The position numbers were made by a program, and so were the translations under genes. Shown here piece by piece: positions 1 through 12,151 of a stretch of DNA of 64,000 nt. The notes beneath the pieces are model-generated. The model searched no databases. It was given only the letters and a program-made list of their open reading frames with translations, and was not told the origin of the DNA. Each line of letters opens with the position of its first letter. The first letter of the stretch is position 1. Origin of the DNA: Tubiluchus corallicola (taxonomy: Eukaryota > Priapulida > Priapulimorpha > Priapulimorphida > Tubiluchidae); assembly GCA_030141605.1 (NCBI GenBank), contig JAQGDQ010000210.1, forward strand, positions 121,001-185,000, given 5' to 3'.

Positions 1-2440
1 CACTATAATTTACTGCTGGTCATTATTAGGAACATTTCTCACCAAACTGCCATGATGCCATTTGGTCTGCTTTCCAAAATAGTTGATATTACACGCTAGG
101 TTTAGCGATGTCCAAACTGGCTCGTATAAATTAGACGCGGGTTTTAATCTTTCAGTCAGGAGCAGCACAGCAATCCAATTTTTGAAATTTCACTCAGCAG
201 CAGTTACCAAGGAAACATTAGTGACGAATGCCATTTGTTACCTTGACAGCTAGGAGGCTACTAGGCTTAATACGTATAGAAGTTTTTTTCATACATTTTT
301 AAATCTTGTCTTCTGTCCTGGAATCACATAGTACAAGACAAAACGGGCGTAGACCTGCATACTTAACTATTTTCAGCCGCCGGGTACACTAACATGACAT
401 TTCTTTGTGTTTGCAACGATAAAGCGTATTCTTTATTTCAAATGGCGACTCTCATCTAACAAACCCCTTGCAAAGAAAGGCTAAAATGCATTTCAAGTTC
501 ATACCATTCACAACAATTTAATGCCAATGTAGTTCCAAATTCAGCTAGTCCACATAGTGCTGTACTTTCGGAAAAACTGTTGAACAGTACTTCATATTCA
601 TGACTATTGTAATGCCTTTGTGTTGTCAACTTGTCAAACAATAATAATCACTCACGAATGTCAAAAAGATAGTCTGACAAGCATACATTAACAACAACAA
701 AAGTTAACAATGCCCACTAATCCAATACTGCACCAGCTACTTTTCAGAGAAATGGCTACCAAACTACAATCATTCAAAAGAGAAGAACAGAGCCCTCTTA
801 CTATTTCATTACTTCTGTGTAGCTAATTTAACTAGTTATAATACTTTATTTGCATGAAATCAAGCAGGTACTTACAGGTTTCCTGGCCAACATGAATAGC
901 AATAAAAATAACATAACATAACATGGCGCACGTATGTTTATTATAAAGAGCAGGGCAAAAGATACAAATTTAAAATCCTGTACAATTAATTTTAGTATTA
1001 GTGGTAGACGTAATAATAAGCTCGTGAAATAATTATATCGTACATAATATCATCAGACACACAGAACTAAATAGCCAACATTATGACACTGACAGGTCTT
1101 CCTCAAAACAGAACAATACATCTATACGATATATATCAGCATTTATTCGATTCTTTATAGATAAAACTGAAATCAATAGTCATATTTCTTGCTACACAGT
1201 CAGAAACAAGTAATGATTCATATCTCCCTCCAGTCTGTTGTAAAAAAATAAACTACAAGGACAAGAACAACAAGTTTTACAAGTGAAAGATAAAAACGTG
1301 CTCAGAAAACTGTTATCGTACTTGTCAGACAGATTCTAATAGGCAAGTCACGTCAAAATTCATGAAATTGACAAAATGACCATTGTAAATGTGGTACAGT
1401 TACGTGCCGAAAAACAAACAAACAGCGAAATACTGAATGTATATATGCCAATGTACCTGAAAGTCATGTATCAAAATTGACAACGTACATACCTACTATC
1501 GAATTGATCATGTTTTGATACAGCGATGATGAACAGCATTAACTGTGTCTATTTACGTTTACAGAGTTCCATAAAATAGTTAGCTAGGCAGACTTCGACC
1601 GCGCACCTTTGTGGTTTAGTGTCTGTAGTGAAACTTGCTATATCATTTTTACGTCAAGAAGTATCATAAAGAAATATACTTTGAAGTTCTGCTTGTTTCT
1701 AGGAATTATGAAAAAAACAGCCAAGTAATATTTTGAAGTAGAAAATTGATGATAGGCTATTAATATAGTTCTCAACTTTTCATCTATACTGTCTACATCT
1801 AATTCTTCTAAACGTTAGTATAATGATATCTAAAATAGCTGGGGACGTCATTATAACCGATAGCCCTCACAGTGACCAGACGAAAATTAAGAATGGACAG
1901 CTGTTATGTACTGAACCGTCAATAACGTACTTTATGCCATACCGCGTATTCTACTGTACGGATGACAAATGAATCAAACAAAGAAAATCCCTGGGGTGGT
2001 TTTGCAGTTCAGACCCAGGAACAAATTTATAAACCTGCACGCTTTAAAAGCAGCTAGACTTAAACAGCACCCCTACCTAAAACAAAGCAGAACGAAGCAG
2101 TGCAAATGTGACAGATATACGTAGAGATTTCAAGGCGTACGGTGAATTTAAAATTTATTTTTTAAGTGCGCGAACGATTGTATTATTATGATTACATGCT
2201 AATAGCATGCACATTATGTGACCTTTGACCCCAGTTTCACAAAACTAATTTGCAAAGCTACTATAATGCAAACGTTCCCACTTGAATAGTGTAACAGTCA
2301 ACACAACAATGACCTCTCGAAAACTTAGCACAAGCATAAAGCACCATCTTTCTCACTGATAACGTGCAAATGTTATAAACAATATAAGAAAAAAAATATA
2401 TTGACTTAGTAGAGCCTGTAAAAAGAACAAGTAATAAATA
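1..2440. other. Non-coding stretch, left edge
   Basis: No coding exon, RNA gene or repeat array is supported here. Open frames are short, lack ATG starts or have unremarkable composition. The one motif worth noting is a direct-repeat nuclear-receptor-like site at 2219-2232, listed separately. If the small - strand gene at 2841-2450 is real, this stretch is its downstream flank. Confidence 0.5.
2219..2232 (-). promoter_or_regulatory. DR1-like nuclear receptor half-site pair
   Basis: On the - strand the sequence reads GGGGTCAAAGGTCA. That is two RGGTCA-type half-sites spaced by one base (DR1), the arrangement bound by HNF4 and RXR-class nuclear receptors in animals. Binding is only inferred. 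It lies about 200 bases downstream of the possible small gene at 2841-2450. Confidence 0.3.
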
Positions 2441-2449
2441 TTTTATTTT

Positions 2450-2841
2450 TTATAAAAGAAGCCGCTCCTCGGGCCATTGACCATTCCAATTCCAGAAATG
2501 CAGGATGCCCGTTACGTCTGTTGTAGACATTGGGCAGGCAGAATTCTAAAATAAATTAAATCTGGTTCCAAGATAGGTAAGCATAGCAGTAATCCAACAA
2601 AAAACTAGACACTGCTATGCCAGTGGCTTGTCAGCGCCAGTTTCTTCTATAAATAAGTATGCCCCACACTCAGGAATAAGTGAAACAATACGGAAAATCT
2701 AGAGAAGACTGATTTACATTACATTGCTGCATATAAGTGACACTATTATAGTGTCAATGAAAACGTTACTTATGATTATTTTCTAACCTGGTAGTTGTGT
2801 ACAGCAGGTCGTGAAGACGAGGAAACGTGACTCGTCGGCAT
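2450..2841 (-). CDS. Possible two-exon small protein (49 aa), unrecognised
   Basis: On the - strand, an ATG at 2841-2839 (A at -3, upstream in-frame TAG, no earlier in-frame ATG) opens 18 codons, MPTSHVSSSSRPAVHNYQ. These end at CAG/GTTAGA, a good donor. Exon 2 starts after TTTTAG at 2545 in matching phase 0 and reads 31 codons ending with NGQWPEERLLL and a TAA at 2452-2450. A reverse-strand AATAAA lies a few bases beyond the stop. Exon 1 is markedly more GC- and CpG-rich than its surroundings, as expected near a transcription start. I do not recognise the product. The phase match, stop and poly(A) signal could be coincidence, and exon 1 might instead belong to a longer gene continuing off the left edge. 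Confidence 0.3.
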
Positions 2842-3100
2842 CGTGCCGTTGTAAGTTTCAACTCTCCTATACGTCGCCACGGTGAACAGCTAGTAAAATA
2901 ACAAACTGTGAAAAACAATGCTAGTCTCTTCTTCTGTCACGAACGCTCTTCCTCCAGCTCTCCGTTACGAAACTTACGCAAGTTCAATTCCAAAATCGAT
3001 ATTCGCCAAATAACATTAAATTTTAAGCGTTCATAATTCCCCGGACAGCGCGTTTATGAGCGTATGACACCAGCAAGATCACGTGACTAAGCTATGCCAG
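2842..3100 (-). promoter_or_regulatory. CpG-rich patch, possible promoter or 5'UTR
   Basis: This patch has many more CpG dinucleotides than the AT-rich surroundings, and a CACGTG E-box near 3080. It sits just upstream of the - strand ATG at 2841, so a start site for that small gene or for an unseen longer transcript is plausible. No TATA box is evident. Confidence 0.25.
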
Positions 3101-4974
3101 TAATTAACTCGATACAGTGCTTATTGTTCTCTTTTTAACAGAGCGACCCTTCACGACTAGTGAACAGCACAGCTTTTGGGTTACACATCGTATATTTCGT
3201 CAACAGAACAACAGCGACAGTCGTAAACAGACTGTTTTTCTAAAAAGACGAAATTTTAAAGAAGAAAGTCAGAATTTAAATGATCGGCACACCAACGTTT
3301 AGATATATGAGGCATAAATGTGCCTACCTAAACAGTTCTGAACCCGTGCTTGAAGAACACCAGGGATGACAGAGGCTAGGTGGGTGGGGATGGTGGAAAG
3401 GGCAGGCAATCAACCGTCACAGAGGAAAATGAAAAAAGATGGAGACTAGGCAAATCATCACACTCAAATTTTTAATAATATCAATGTTAATAAATATCTC
3501 AAGATTTACAACACTTTTAATTATGGCCGTCATACATGGCACCCTATCCTACCTTAGATATCGAATGCAAATGCCCCAGCGTATGCTTGGCTAACCAAGC
3601 AGATTTGTACACAGACCGCGTGCATGTTTAAACTGCGAAACGATAAGCATGGGGGAAATTTTTAAGCCTGCAGATAATATTCGAGAATTTTATACCTTTT
3701 GTAGTAAGACCCATTGACACGCTACTGTACGAACCAGACAAAAGAATGTCCCGCCAAGTACATAAAAACGATAATATAAAAACTGCTAAGCTATAAAAAC
3801 GAATATAAAATAAGTTGTACGTTACGTGGTATGCTTTTGTCAAGGATTATTTAGGAAGATGGATGCAAAAAAAATTATTACCGACATGAAAAGGGAAAAC
3901 ATTTACAATTAATGTTAAAAATGCTGATTTCGGTAAAAAGGAAGTTTTTATAAGCGGCCAAGAACACAATGAAGCCTTTAGATTTATATCCTAAACTTAT
4001 TACAAATATTTAATTTAATAACTATATTAACCACCAAACAATTAATTAAATTTTACGTTAATTTCTTAGTGTTTATACGGAATAATAAATAAAGTTCATA
4101 TAACAGCAATATGCACAATGAAACCCTTTAGAACAATCTTATAACAGTAATTACAGACAGAAATGTTTAAAATGAAAAGGTAAAAGTTGTAAATAGCAAT
4201 AATTTAGATATATTTATACGGAACTGCCCCAAGCTGCATCAATGAATTAAACATTAATTGATTATTATGCGCATGAGAGTATAAATTTATGACATACTTC
4301 ATTAATATGTGTATACCAGCTCAACCGTAGCTCTAGGCAACACTAAGTCATTTAAATTTGTCAGACAACTCATTGTACTTGTAAAGTTTCAATAAAAACT
4401 TTAGACAAGAGTAATTAAGCAGCTAAAAACAGCTGATATATAATCGGAAAACAGGATTTGAGAATTTCTTCTAAACATGATTAATTACAATAATGACAGC
4501 ACGCTAACCTTGCTTGGGTTTGCACTAGATAAAAGATATTGGTGCCATTTCACAAAGTATCTTTTATTGAAAAACATCTTCTTACAGGCGTGTATATGAG
4601 CGACTTTGATTATTTTCAAAATTCTAATTTATCAGACATTATTTGCCTAGCTTATCTAACGACTAGAAAAGGCTCATTTCCTATATAATCCATTTTATAT
4701 AGAAAAGAAAACATAAGAATAACAGGCTTGGTGCGGCTTACCGAAACATGGTGAATTTTGACCACGTTTGAAAAGTAAAAGCAAGGGATGCTTACTGGTG
4801 TCATAGTCATAAGTCATAAAATAGTATCAATATAACATAGTTTACATGACTATATCTACTTTTTGCTGGCCACGCTACAAACGTTGCACAGTTTTAGTAA
4901 GACTCACAGTTAGTGAGGCTCCCATATAAGCAGTGAGAGCAGCAGTAGGAAAATAGACACTCCATTACACTGTG
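3101..4974. other. Non-coding stretch
   Basis: AT-rich sequence with only short, compositionally random frames. I see no exon, tRNA or repeat array. Confidence 0.5.
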
Positions 4975-5305
4975 GTGTTAGTTCGCAGAAGTACACAACC
5001 ACCAGGTTAGAATCTAGCAACAACCACACTTAGTATGGTACACTGTCAGTTTATCTAGTGTTAGTTCGCAGAAGTACACAACCACCAGGTTAGAATCTAG
5101 CAACAGCCACACTTAGTATGGTACACAGTCAGTTTATCTAGTGTTAGTTCGCAGAAGTACGCAACCACCAGGTTAGAATCTAGCAACAACCACACTTAGT
5201 ATGGTACACAGTCGGTTTATCTAGTGTTAGTTCGCAGAAGTACACAACCACCAGGTTAGAATCTAGCAACAACCACACTTAGTATGGTACACAGTCAGTT
5301 TATCT
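4975..5305. repeat. 83-bp tandem repeat, four copies
   Basis: The unit begins GTGTTAGTTCGCAGAAGTAC and recurs exactly every 83 bases (GTTCGCAGAA at 4981, 5064, 5147 and 5230). Copies differ at only a few positions, such as CACTGTCAG/CACAGTCAG and ACAACC/GCAACC, so the array is young or homogenised. No coding frame runs through it. Confidence 0.93.
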
Positions 5306-8300
5306 ATTGACACGCCATAGAAGAATCCATCTAAGTGCAAACTTAGAATTGCAGATAATTTTGTTAGTCTGTTAAATAAAAAGAAGCTACTGGTACAAAT
5401 TCCATAATGAAGGTGAGCATGAATCAATAACCATATTAAAGTTTATGAATTAGTGAAAATCTCATATTGCAAACACGTTAATTTTTTGAAAGTTTGGAAA
5501 GCAAAAATGTCTCTCGGCGAAAACACTGTATAAACTTCATTACCTTAAATCGGCAGTAAATTTACAATAGTTACAATCAGACCTTATATCTATGTATTGT
5601 ATAAAGAAGTCAAATTCAAGAATCGTCATTAGATTTATCGTGACTTGCACTTTAAGGAGTCTGAATTGTCTGCAGCCTATATTTTTGAAATGAAACTACC
5701 ATTGCATTACAATTATGTTCACCCTTATTCATGACGCGTAACGTTAGTAACCATTGAAATGTTAGTTTTCAGGAAGCACTGTGGCAGAATTCTAATGCTT
5801 CAGGGGCCTTGAAGTTTAGTTTCTAGAACATTATTAATTTTTGATTGCAAAGATGCATGAAACACTTTCTTTAAGTCACATCAGTTCATTGTATCTGAAA
5901 GAACTTGCAGAAAGATTGCATTAGAAGTACGAGAGATTGGCTTTAAGCGTCAGTCACATTTCATTAATTTTACCAGGAAATCCTCTGCAAGAGAATATGC
6001 CACATGCAGGAGACAGGGCTACAGAAAAAGGACAGTTTAAAATGTGTAAAACCTTCACAGACGCTCCCAGTTAGCAGAAACCCTTGCGAAACAATGTGCC
6101 TGGAATAAAAGAGCAAGGAAAGTCATTAAACGAAACTAATTTAAAAACTCTGCAATGACAACAACACAACTTGGCAGATAGTCAAATTTTCTTAGCTAAT
6201 TAATAAACAGAGAAAAGCTGTAATTTTGTAATGATAGTAGCAGTAAAAACAATAATATTACAACAATTACGTAACAGATATAGGTTTTTAAAAGAAAAAC
6301 ACTAAACTAACAGCAGTAACAACAACATTGACACTATAGTTACGTAAACTTTCTTCAATTAAACTAGGTTTAGGTCTAAAGCAGACGTGCATGTAAGGTT
6401 CACAACGCAGATGAAAGATTTAGCGGCAAAAAAGTTAAGTAAAAACATGAACTATACTGTAGAAGAGCAAATAATCACTTGTAGTGGTTTTGTAGAGTGG
6501 TGTCGATTCTCTAAGTTTGAAGCATGTCGACTTGAACAGGAGAACGCTGTTGTTTTTAAGATCAGATATCCCGGCTGTCGGCGCAGTGTGGTGCAACGCT
6601 CGCTCGACAATAAAACCAAACAAACTCCAAAAATACACTGTCAGAGCTGATTAGGAGGGTGGCTGCAGTGCTTTTTGACAAAATAAAGCCAAGTGTTGAT
6701 TGGCGATTATTTTTCTAGTTTGGTAGTGAATATAGAAATGATTATTAATACAGGGTACTGCACCTAACGAGGAAGTCAGCGCATGTCTGTTTGTTCTTCT
6801 ACTCAATGACGAGGGATTTCTAAGAAAATAAATTCTCCGAAATCGATTTGGTACGAAAATTATGACGACTGTTCTTATCTTAGTTTCATTCGTATTTGTG
6901 TTTCCAATAGTAAATAACTGGACTCATTCAGAAATGTACACGAAATCATGTACCAATTGCCTACTATTCCAAAACACTTTATCTTCATGTTGTCCGACTC
7001 ATTTATTTCGGACTGTCCATCCGGAGTTCACTGTCCAGCCGATTTGATTATAATAACTTGGTAAATATCATAAAATATTACACTTAGCTTTAATGACACC
7101 GACGTTTTACTGGAAGAATTAGAAACCCTCAAATTTAACTAGACGACAAGTTATTTTACTCTGCTTGAGTGTAACCGGACAGGATGGATGCATACTTGAA
7201 TGAATGCACCTAGAATGCTGCACAAAGTAGACCCTACAATAGTTCAGCCTACCTACCAAGATTAATGTCCATAGTAAATCAGGTTTTAGAAGCTAAATTG
7301 CCCTCGCAGACGCAGACAAACAATGCACTTTTTTCAGAGCGACCGAATAATCGTCTCATGTAAACGTTCGTCACACCCTATCTCACAAATTCTCAATAAA
7401 TTTACGAGCCGGGTAGAGAGGTGTGGCATTGAGGAAAGGTGTCTAACCAACAGGCATCATAATTACACATTCATTTAGCTATCCTGACACACAAGCCACC
7501 TCGATACAAGCAACAGGGCAGAGAAATTAATTTGGGCCAAGGTCTAGCCCTACGGCCAAATTCCTTTCCAAATGCAGACGAGAAACCAGTTTCAAAGCTG
7601 TAATACAGGTGAAAGGTACAAGTTTTATAAGCATTATAATGCAAACAACAAAATTTAAACGGCCTACTAAGAAATTGGTCATGTAAAAGACTGGGTTATT
7701 AATTGAAAAATGTGTTGCCCGGATGAAAACATGTAACCTTGGGCGATTGACAAAGAGAGGAAAAAACAAGTAAAGTACATTATAAACATTCCAGTCTTTA
7801 TTGCAACATTTTCGGTAGTAGCAAAAAACGTATGGTGCTGCTCTCTATCAGTGTCATAAAGACCTATACGGTCTTTCGTAACCCAAGCAGGCTTTCTTTT
7901 GGGACATATTATGCGCAGTGGTTACACAGCCTGCAAACGCTAAAATTTTGGGCAAATATGACAGCCCAAAGTGGTTTCGGTGGGTGATTAGCGAGTGAAG
8001 TTAAACCTGGTCAGAATATGGGGAGGTGACCAAAAGAAAAACAACTATCTATCTTATTACAGTTCCCCTCCCAGCTAATTCTTTTGTTCAGAAAAGCTAC
8101 AAATGTGGCTAATTCAGGTACCGTTGCAAGTTCAGGGTGCCTTAGATGATGATCCTTAATAATGAGCTAGATGTCGGTCTTGCCACAATCATGTAAAGGC
8201 CTTGCATTAAGTACCGGTTGTATGTAGCCGGTTAAAAAGCAGTAAGCACTGTAAAAGACCCGGACCTAATATTGCAGACTACATATAAGAATTAATTTTA

Positions 8301-8890
8301 AACTCATTGTGTGTTCTAACAACAAATGGAGTGACAAACAGCAAAGAACTCTCTACTTGGTGATATCAAACGTGCAAAGCAGAGCTGTTTTCTTATTGAA
8401 CTTATAAGCAATTAAACTAATTGAATGAAAGACTAGAATACGTATGCTATGAAAGAACACTTTAGCAGCACCTGTGACCATACAATTTACATAATCTAAT
8501 CATATGAAGAATAATTACTCAGTGAACATCATATCAACAGAATGCTGAATATTTTGAAAAAAATCACTAATATGGCGCTTGGATAACTAAAGAAGCTTTC
8601 ATGTGTTTCAGCAAATTCAGCAAATCAAACCTGCTGAATAAATCATTTGGTATATTACATTTAGAGCACTCTCGTCTTGTAAGAAAACCTGTTTTTATAA
8701 ACAAAGTTATTATTCTACTGACTGCAGATTATTGCATCTCTCAGACTGTCACAAATAGGTACTAATGGTTGAATTAGGGCAATTTTCTGGTAAAATGTTC
8801 AGCTTGTTTCCAAGATTACCCAGTACCCTGATAAGCCGATAATGGAAAAAATCGGTCTTCTAAAATCTGGTTACTGTGGCTGCAGTTTAC
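5306..8890. other. Non-coding stretch
   Basis: No gene is supported. The frame at 6387-6650 starts from GTG and resembles no family I know. Near 8229-8270 there is a fragment, AGCACTGTAAAAGACC, that resembles the left end of the 50-bp satellite at 11310. Confidence 0.5.
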
Positions 8891-8893
8891 TAC

Positions 8894-9434
8894 GTAAAAG
8901 GGAAGAACAAGTCACGCGGTATGATGGGTTTATTTTACTGTTATCACTTAAACTTTGAAAAATATAACAAAGAAATTTGCAAAGAAATGCCTATAAAGCG
9001 TAGATCTAAAATATACTACGTCTGGAATATAAATTTTCAAGCGTGGTGGGAGCCGCCATTTACTTGAAGACGTAACTGGGAGATTTCGTGACTTTTCGCA
9101 AGCGCGTCGTGGCTTTCCGTAAAGACGCGCTGCTTAAACTAATTCAAACTTGTGCAGCTTACCTAATGTTCAAGCAAAAATATTACAAAATTAGCTATCC
9201 ATTTTTTTGTAGAAACATTACACATTTGGTGAAGATTGACAGTGTGCTACGTTTCTTCAGGACAAATGACGTCATTGGAAGAAGAATGGGCGCTTAAAAT
9301 GGCAGCGCCCAAGCAGCAAGTGATCGTGATTTTCACCATTTATATAGACTTACAAACTTGTGAAAAATTACGCATTAGTGACAAAAAGAATCATTAGAAA
9401 ACCGTGCCAAAGAATCCAAAATTACATTTTTTAA
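8894..9434. mobile_element. TTAA-type MITE-like element, family A copy 1
   Basis: This segment aligns along its length with 20507-20876 and with the reverse complement of 54301-56180 (minus an insertion there). Shared blocks include TTATCACTTAAACTT, CTTTCCGTAA and ATTACAAAATTA. The ends are degenerate (TAAAAGGGAAG on the left, TTTTTTAA on the right) compared with the clean TTAAAGGAA of the other copies. Two short frames in it resemble a frame in the third copy, but stops and frameshifts differ between copies, so the similarity is DNA-level repeat homology and not a conserved protein. It contains the palindromic CRE TGACGTCA at 9267-9274. Confidence 0.7.
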
Positions 9435-9540
9435 ACCAAAGTTGACTGAAAGAAAGAAAATGAATTTCAAGCGCACACGAACCCACAGTTGTTAAGTTTT
9501 AAAACGAAACTAGATACAAAGGTAGGGTATGAAAAGGGGC

Positions 9541-9610
9541 TGCACCTGTATTTGAACTAGAGACTTTGGAATGAATGCAAGGCCAATGATATAGCAATTA
9601 GATCACAAAG
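9541..9610 (-). repeat. tRNA-derived SINE-like remnant
   Basis: Read on the - strand, an A-box-like GTGATCTAATTGC is followed about 45 bases later by a B-box-like CTAGTTCAAATAC. The sequence between has the spacing and flavour of a tRNA anticodon arm (GGCCTTGCATTC). These internal RNA polymerase III promoter boxes mark tRNA-derived SINEs. It is too diverged to fold as a functional tRNA. Confidence 0.45.
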
Positions 9611-9677
9611 CATTTTTACAAGTGATCATGACAGCTCTTAGGCAACTGAATTAGGATATGCCATGATCACAAGGGGG

Positions 9678-9736
9678 AGTGCTCTAGTGATCGTGGCAAT
9701 CAAGTAGTAGTCCAAAGGTTACTGAATCAAAGCCAG
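9678..9736 (+). repeat. Second tRNA-like SINE remnant, opposite orientation
   Basis: On the + strand, GTGCTCTAGTGATCGTGG (A-box-like) is followed by AAGGTTACTGAATCAAAGCC (weak B-box-like) at tRNA spacing. It faces the SINE-like remnant about 70 bases to the left, so the pair could form an inverted tRNA-like structure. The B-box match is poor. Confidence 0.28.
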
Positions 9737-10070
9737 CGTCTATCACAACTTTTTCAGTTCTCTTTTTTGGGTCTTATTTAGTCTAAAAATGAGATAGCAA
9801 TCGTCTCGTTTCATCTTCAATCAATAATCTTAGAATTATGACTAAAAATAATTGATCAATTAACTAGTTTGTTTGCCCAGGTGTAAAATGACACTACGGT
9901 GCAAGCAACATGTCTGACTAGTCATTTCTGTTACATTACGATCACGTACACAGAAGTAGAAGGAAAAGCAATTACACAGTGACAGTTCATGACGTGCACG
10001 AATGTTATTCTTTAATTTTGCGCAAAGGCCACCACTACACGCAATATTGTAAGGTTATTTCTTGCTAAAA

Positions 10071-10449
10071 CAGGGTTCCCACGGTCATGGAAGATCCTGG
10101 GAAATCCTTGAAAATACAGGCTATCCTGGAAAGTCATGGAAAAGTCAAAGAAAAAAATAATTTGGTAAAATGTCAGGGAAAATGTTACGAAAATGGGGCG
10201 AAAAATCGGGGAAATTGGAAAGAGTTGCAAAAATAATCACCTACGGCAGGCTCCCAGTTTCTATTTCTGTTCCAAAAATAATTATTGACCGACACATTAT
10301 ATGCCAGTATATGTATGAATGTCCTTACACAAAAATGTCTGAACATGTATACTGGTAATGCAATTTCTGCTCACCTTGGTAGTGAAAAATCAAATTTTGG
10401 TCAGGGAAAAGCCTCGAAAATTTATTTTAAAAAATCTGTGGGAAAAACG
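10071..10449. mobile_element. MITE-like element with CAGGGTTCCCAC end
   Basis: The left end reads CAGGGTTCCCACGGTCATGG. The right end, reverse complemented, reads CGTTTTTCCCACAGATT, an imperfect inverted match. The interior is rich in GGAAA-type short repeats (GGAAATCC, GGAAAGTCATGG, GGGGAAATTGG), and TCAGGGAAAAG is repeated near both ends. A CAGGG terminus is typical of hAT-like elements. It has no transposase, and boundaries are approximate. Confidence 0.45.
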
Positions 10450-11308
10450 TTTCAGCTTGTTATGTTCCCCCTTAACAACAGTGACAGGTTCTATCAGAGT
10501 GACAGGATCAACGTGTCACGTCTCACAACCGAAACCCTGCGTTTCCATAACAAACAACGAAACCGCGTATGTTTTCCTTCACAGAATAATCAAGAGCCTA
10601 TATACCCTGATGATGGGTTCAAGGGAGCAGACGGAGAGTGCAAGAGAAACAGAGAGAAAGAGAGTACACATCTGTTACCATAGCACCGGGAAGCTGCTGC
10701 AGACGTATACAGTACTATGTAATAGGCAAATGCCAATGTAAATTAGCAGCGGCAGGCTGATAAAGTGAAAATGTGCGTTATTAGAGCTTAGATTCCTGGC
10801 AACTTACTCTAAATTAATTGAGGTTTCTGCGACGGGGTAGTCAGCTTAGGAGATTAATGAGAAAGTGAAGCAATGCCGCATAAGAGTCCAAAGCAACTCA
10901 TGAACGCGATGCAAGGCTAAATTCTGTAAATTAAACTTGCAGAAAGCACTTGAGCGGAACTGATCTGAAACTTTACACAGTGAGGTTAAGTGCTTCAAGG
11001 GTCTGGAAAAACGCAATATGAGAGGAAGGACTGCAGGGGCACACTGAGTTCCAAATCATTAAACAGAAAGAAACAGCAAACTTTGGCAATATGTAAACTG
11101 CCTTTCAAAAATTCTAATCCATCTTTAATCTAAGACACTTTTATTTAGAATGAAAGAATCATCAAACGTCTCCTGTTACTGGTGATAAAATACGTAATGG
11201 GATGATGAGATTAGTTGTTATTACTGTACCAATCTCCAGAGCACGCAGAGAAAAGTAAAAGATTCAATACTATGAATATGATTGTCCTTCAAAAAGCAAC
11301 TAATAAAG
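10450..11308. other. Non-coding stretch
   Basis: No exon or RNA gene seen. Overlapping + strand frames across 10285-10741 begin inside the MITE-like element, lack family resemblance and are not supported as coding. Confidence 0.45.
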
Positions 11309-11309
11309 C

Positions 11310-11808
11310 ACTGTAAAAGACCTACATTTTGATAAAAACTCAAAAGACCTAACAGTGTGCTATAAAGGACCTACATTTTGATAAAAAGCCCAAAAGACCT
11401 AACGACACACTATCAAGGACCTACATTTTGGTAAAAAAAACCCAAAAGACCTAACGACACACTATCAGACCTACATTTTGGTAAAAAAACCCAAAAGACC
11501 TAACGACACACTATAAAGGACCGGCATTTTGGTAAAAAAACCAAAAGACCTAACGACACACTATCAAGGACCTACATTTTGGTAAAAAACCCAAAAGACC
11601 TAACGACACACTATAAAGGACCTACATTTTGGTAAAAAAAACCCAAAAGACCTAACGACACACTATAAAGGACCGGCATTTTGGTAAAAAAACCAAAAGA
11701 CCTAACGACACACTATAAAGGACCGGCATTTTGGTAAAAAAACCAAAAGACCTAACGACACACTATAAAGGACTTACATTTTGATAAAAAACCAAAAGAT
11801 CTAACGAC
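11310..11808. repeat. 50-bp satellite array, ten units
   Basis: Unit: CTATAAAGGACCTACATTTT followed by GGTAAAAAAACCCAAAAGAC and CTAACGACACA. Unit starts are at about 11311, 11360, 11410, 11462, 11511, 11561, 11611, 11663, 11713 and 11763, giving lengths of 49-52 bases. Length differences come mostly from the A-run. The core AAAGGACCTACATTTT is related, in inverse orientation, to the 20-bp satellite at 12152-12995. Confidence 0.93.
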
Positions 11809-12151
11809 TAAAAAGTAGAAAAGAATTGCATTTTTATTTGCAATTAAAAAAACATTCAGACAGTATAGACACAGAATCTTGTTTTTAAAACAACATTTTA
11901 TTCACATGCAATGCTTGGAAAGCTTTCAACACGAGAGAGTTATATTGTCGAGCTATGCGGCAGTAAAATGTTTGTTGATCATTATCTTTGCCCGTTTTTC
12001 TTGCTGCATCCAAAGACTTTACAGCCATCATTAAAGAAAAGTTTTCCACAACTTGCAGGCATCTGTGTAGGGCCGATGGATGTGAAATTTCACAGTAAAT
12101 TATAGCAAATCCTGGCTCGTTAACGCAATGGTCTTAAAGGAGCAAGTAAAT
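11809..12151. other. Spacer between two opposed satellites
   Basis: Unique AT-rich sequence of about 340 bases separates the two arrays. It contains a 64-codon ATG frame at 11911-12105 (+) with no recognisable domain, which I do not call as a gene. Confidence 0.4.

Noticed and set aside
8876-9297. Two + strand frames that resemble a frame at 55795-56001 (-)
   Set aside because: The likeness comes from DNA-level repeat homology between MITE copies. Stops and frames differ, and the third copy at 20507 has no matching frame.
10285-10741. Overlapping 132- and 127-codon + strand frames
   Set aside because: They begin inside a MITE-like element, overlap each other in different frames and show no protein family signal.
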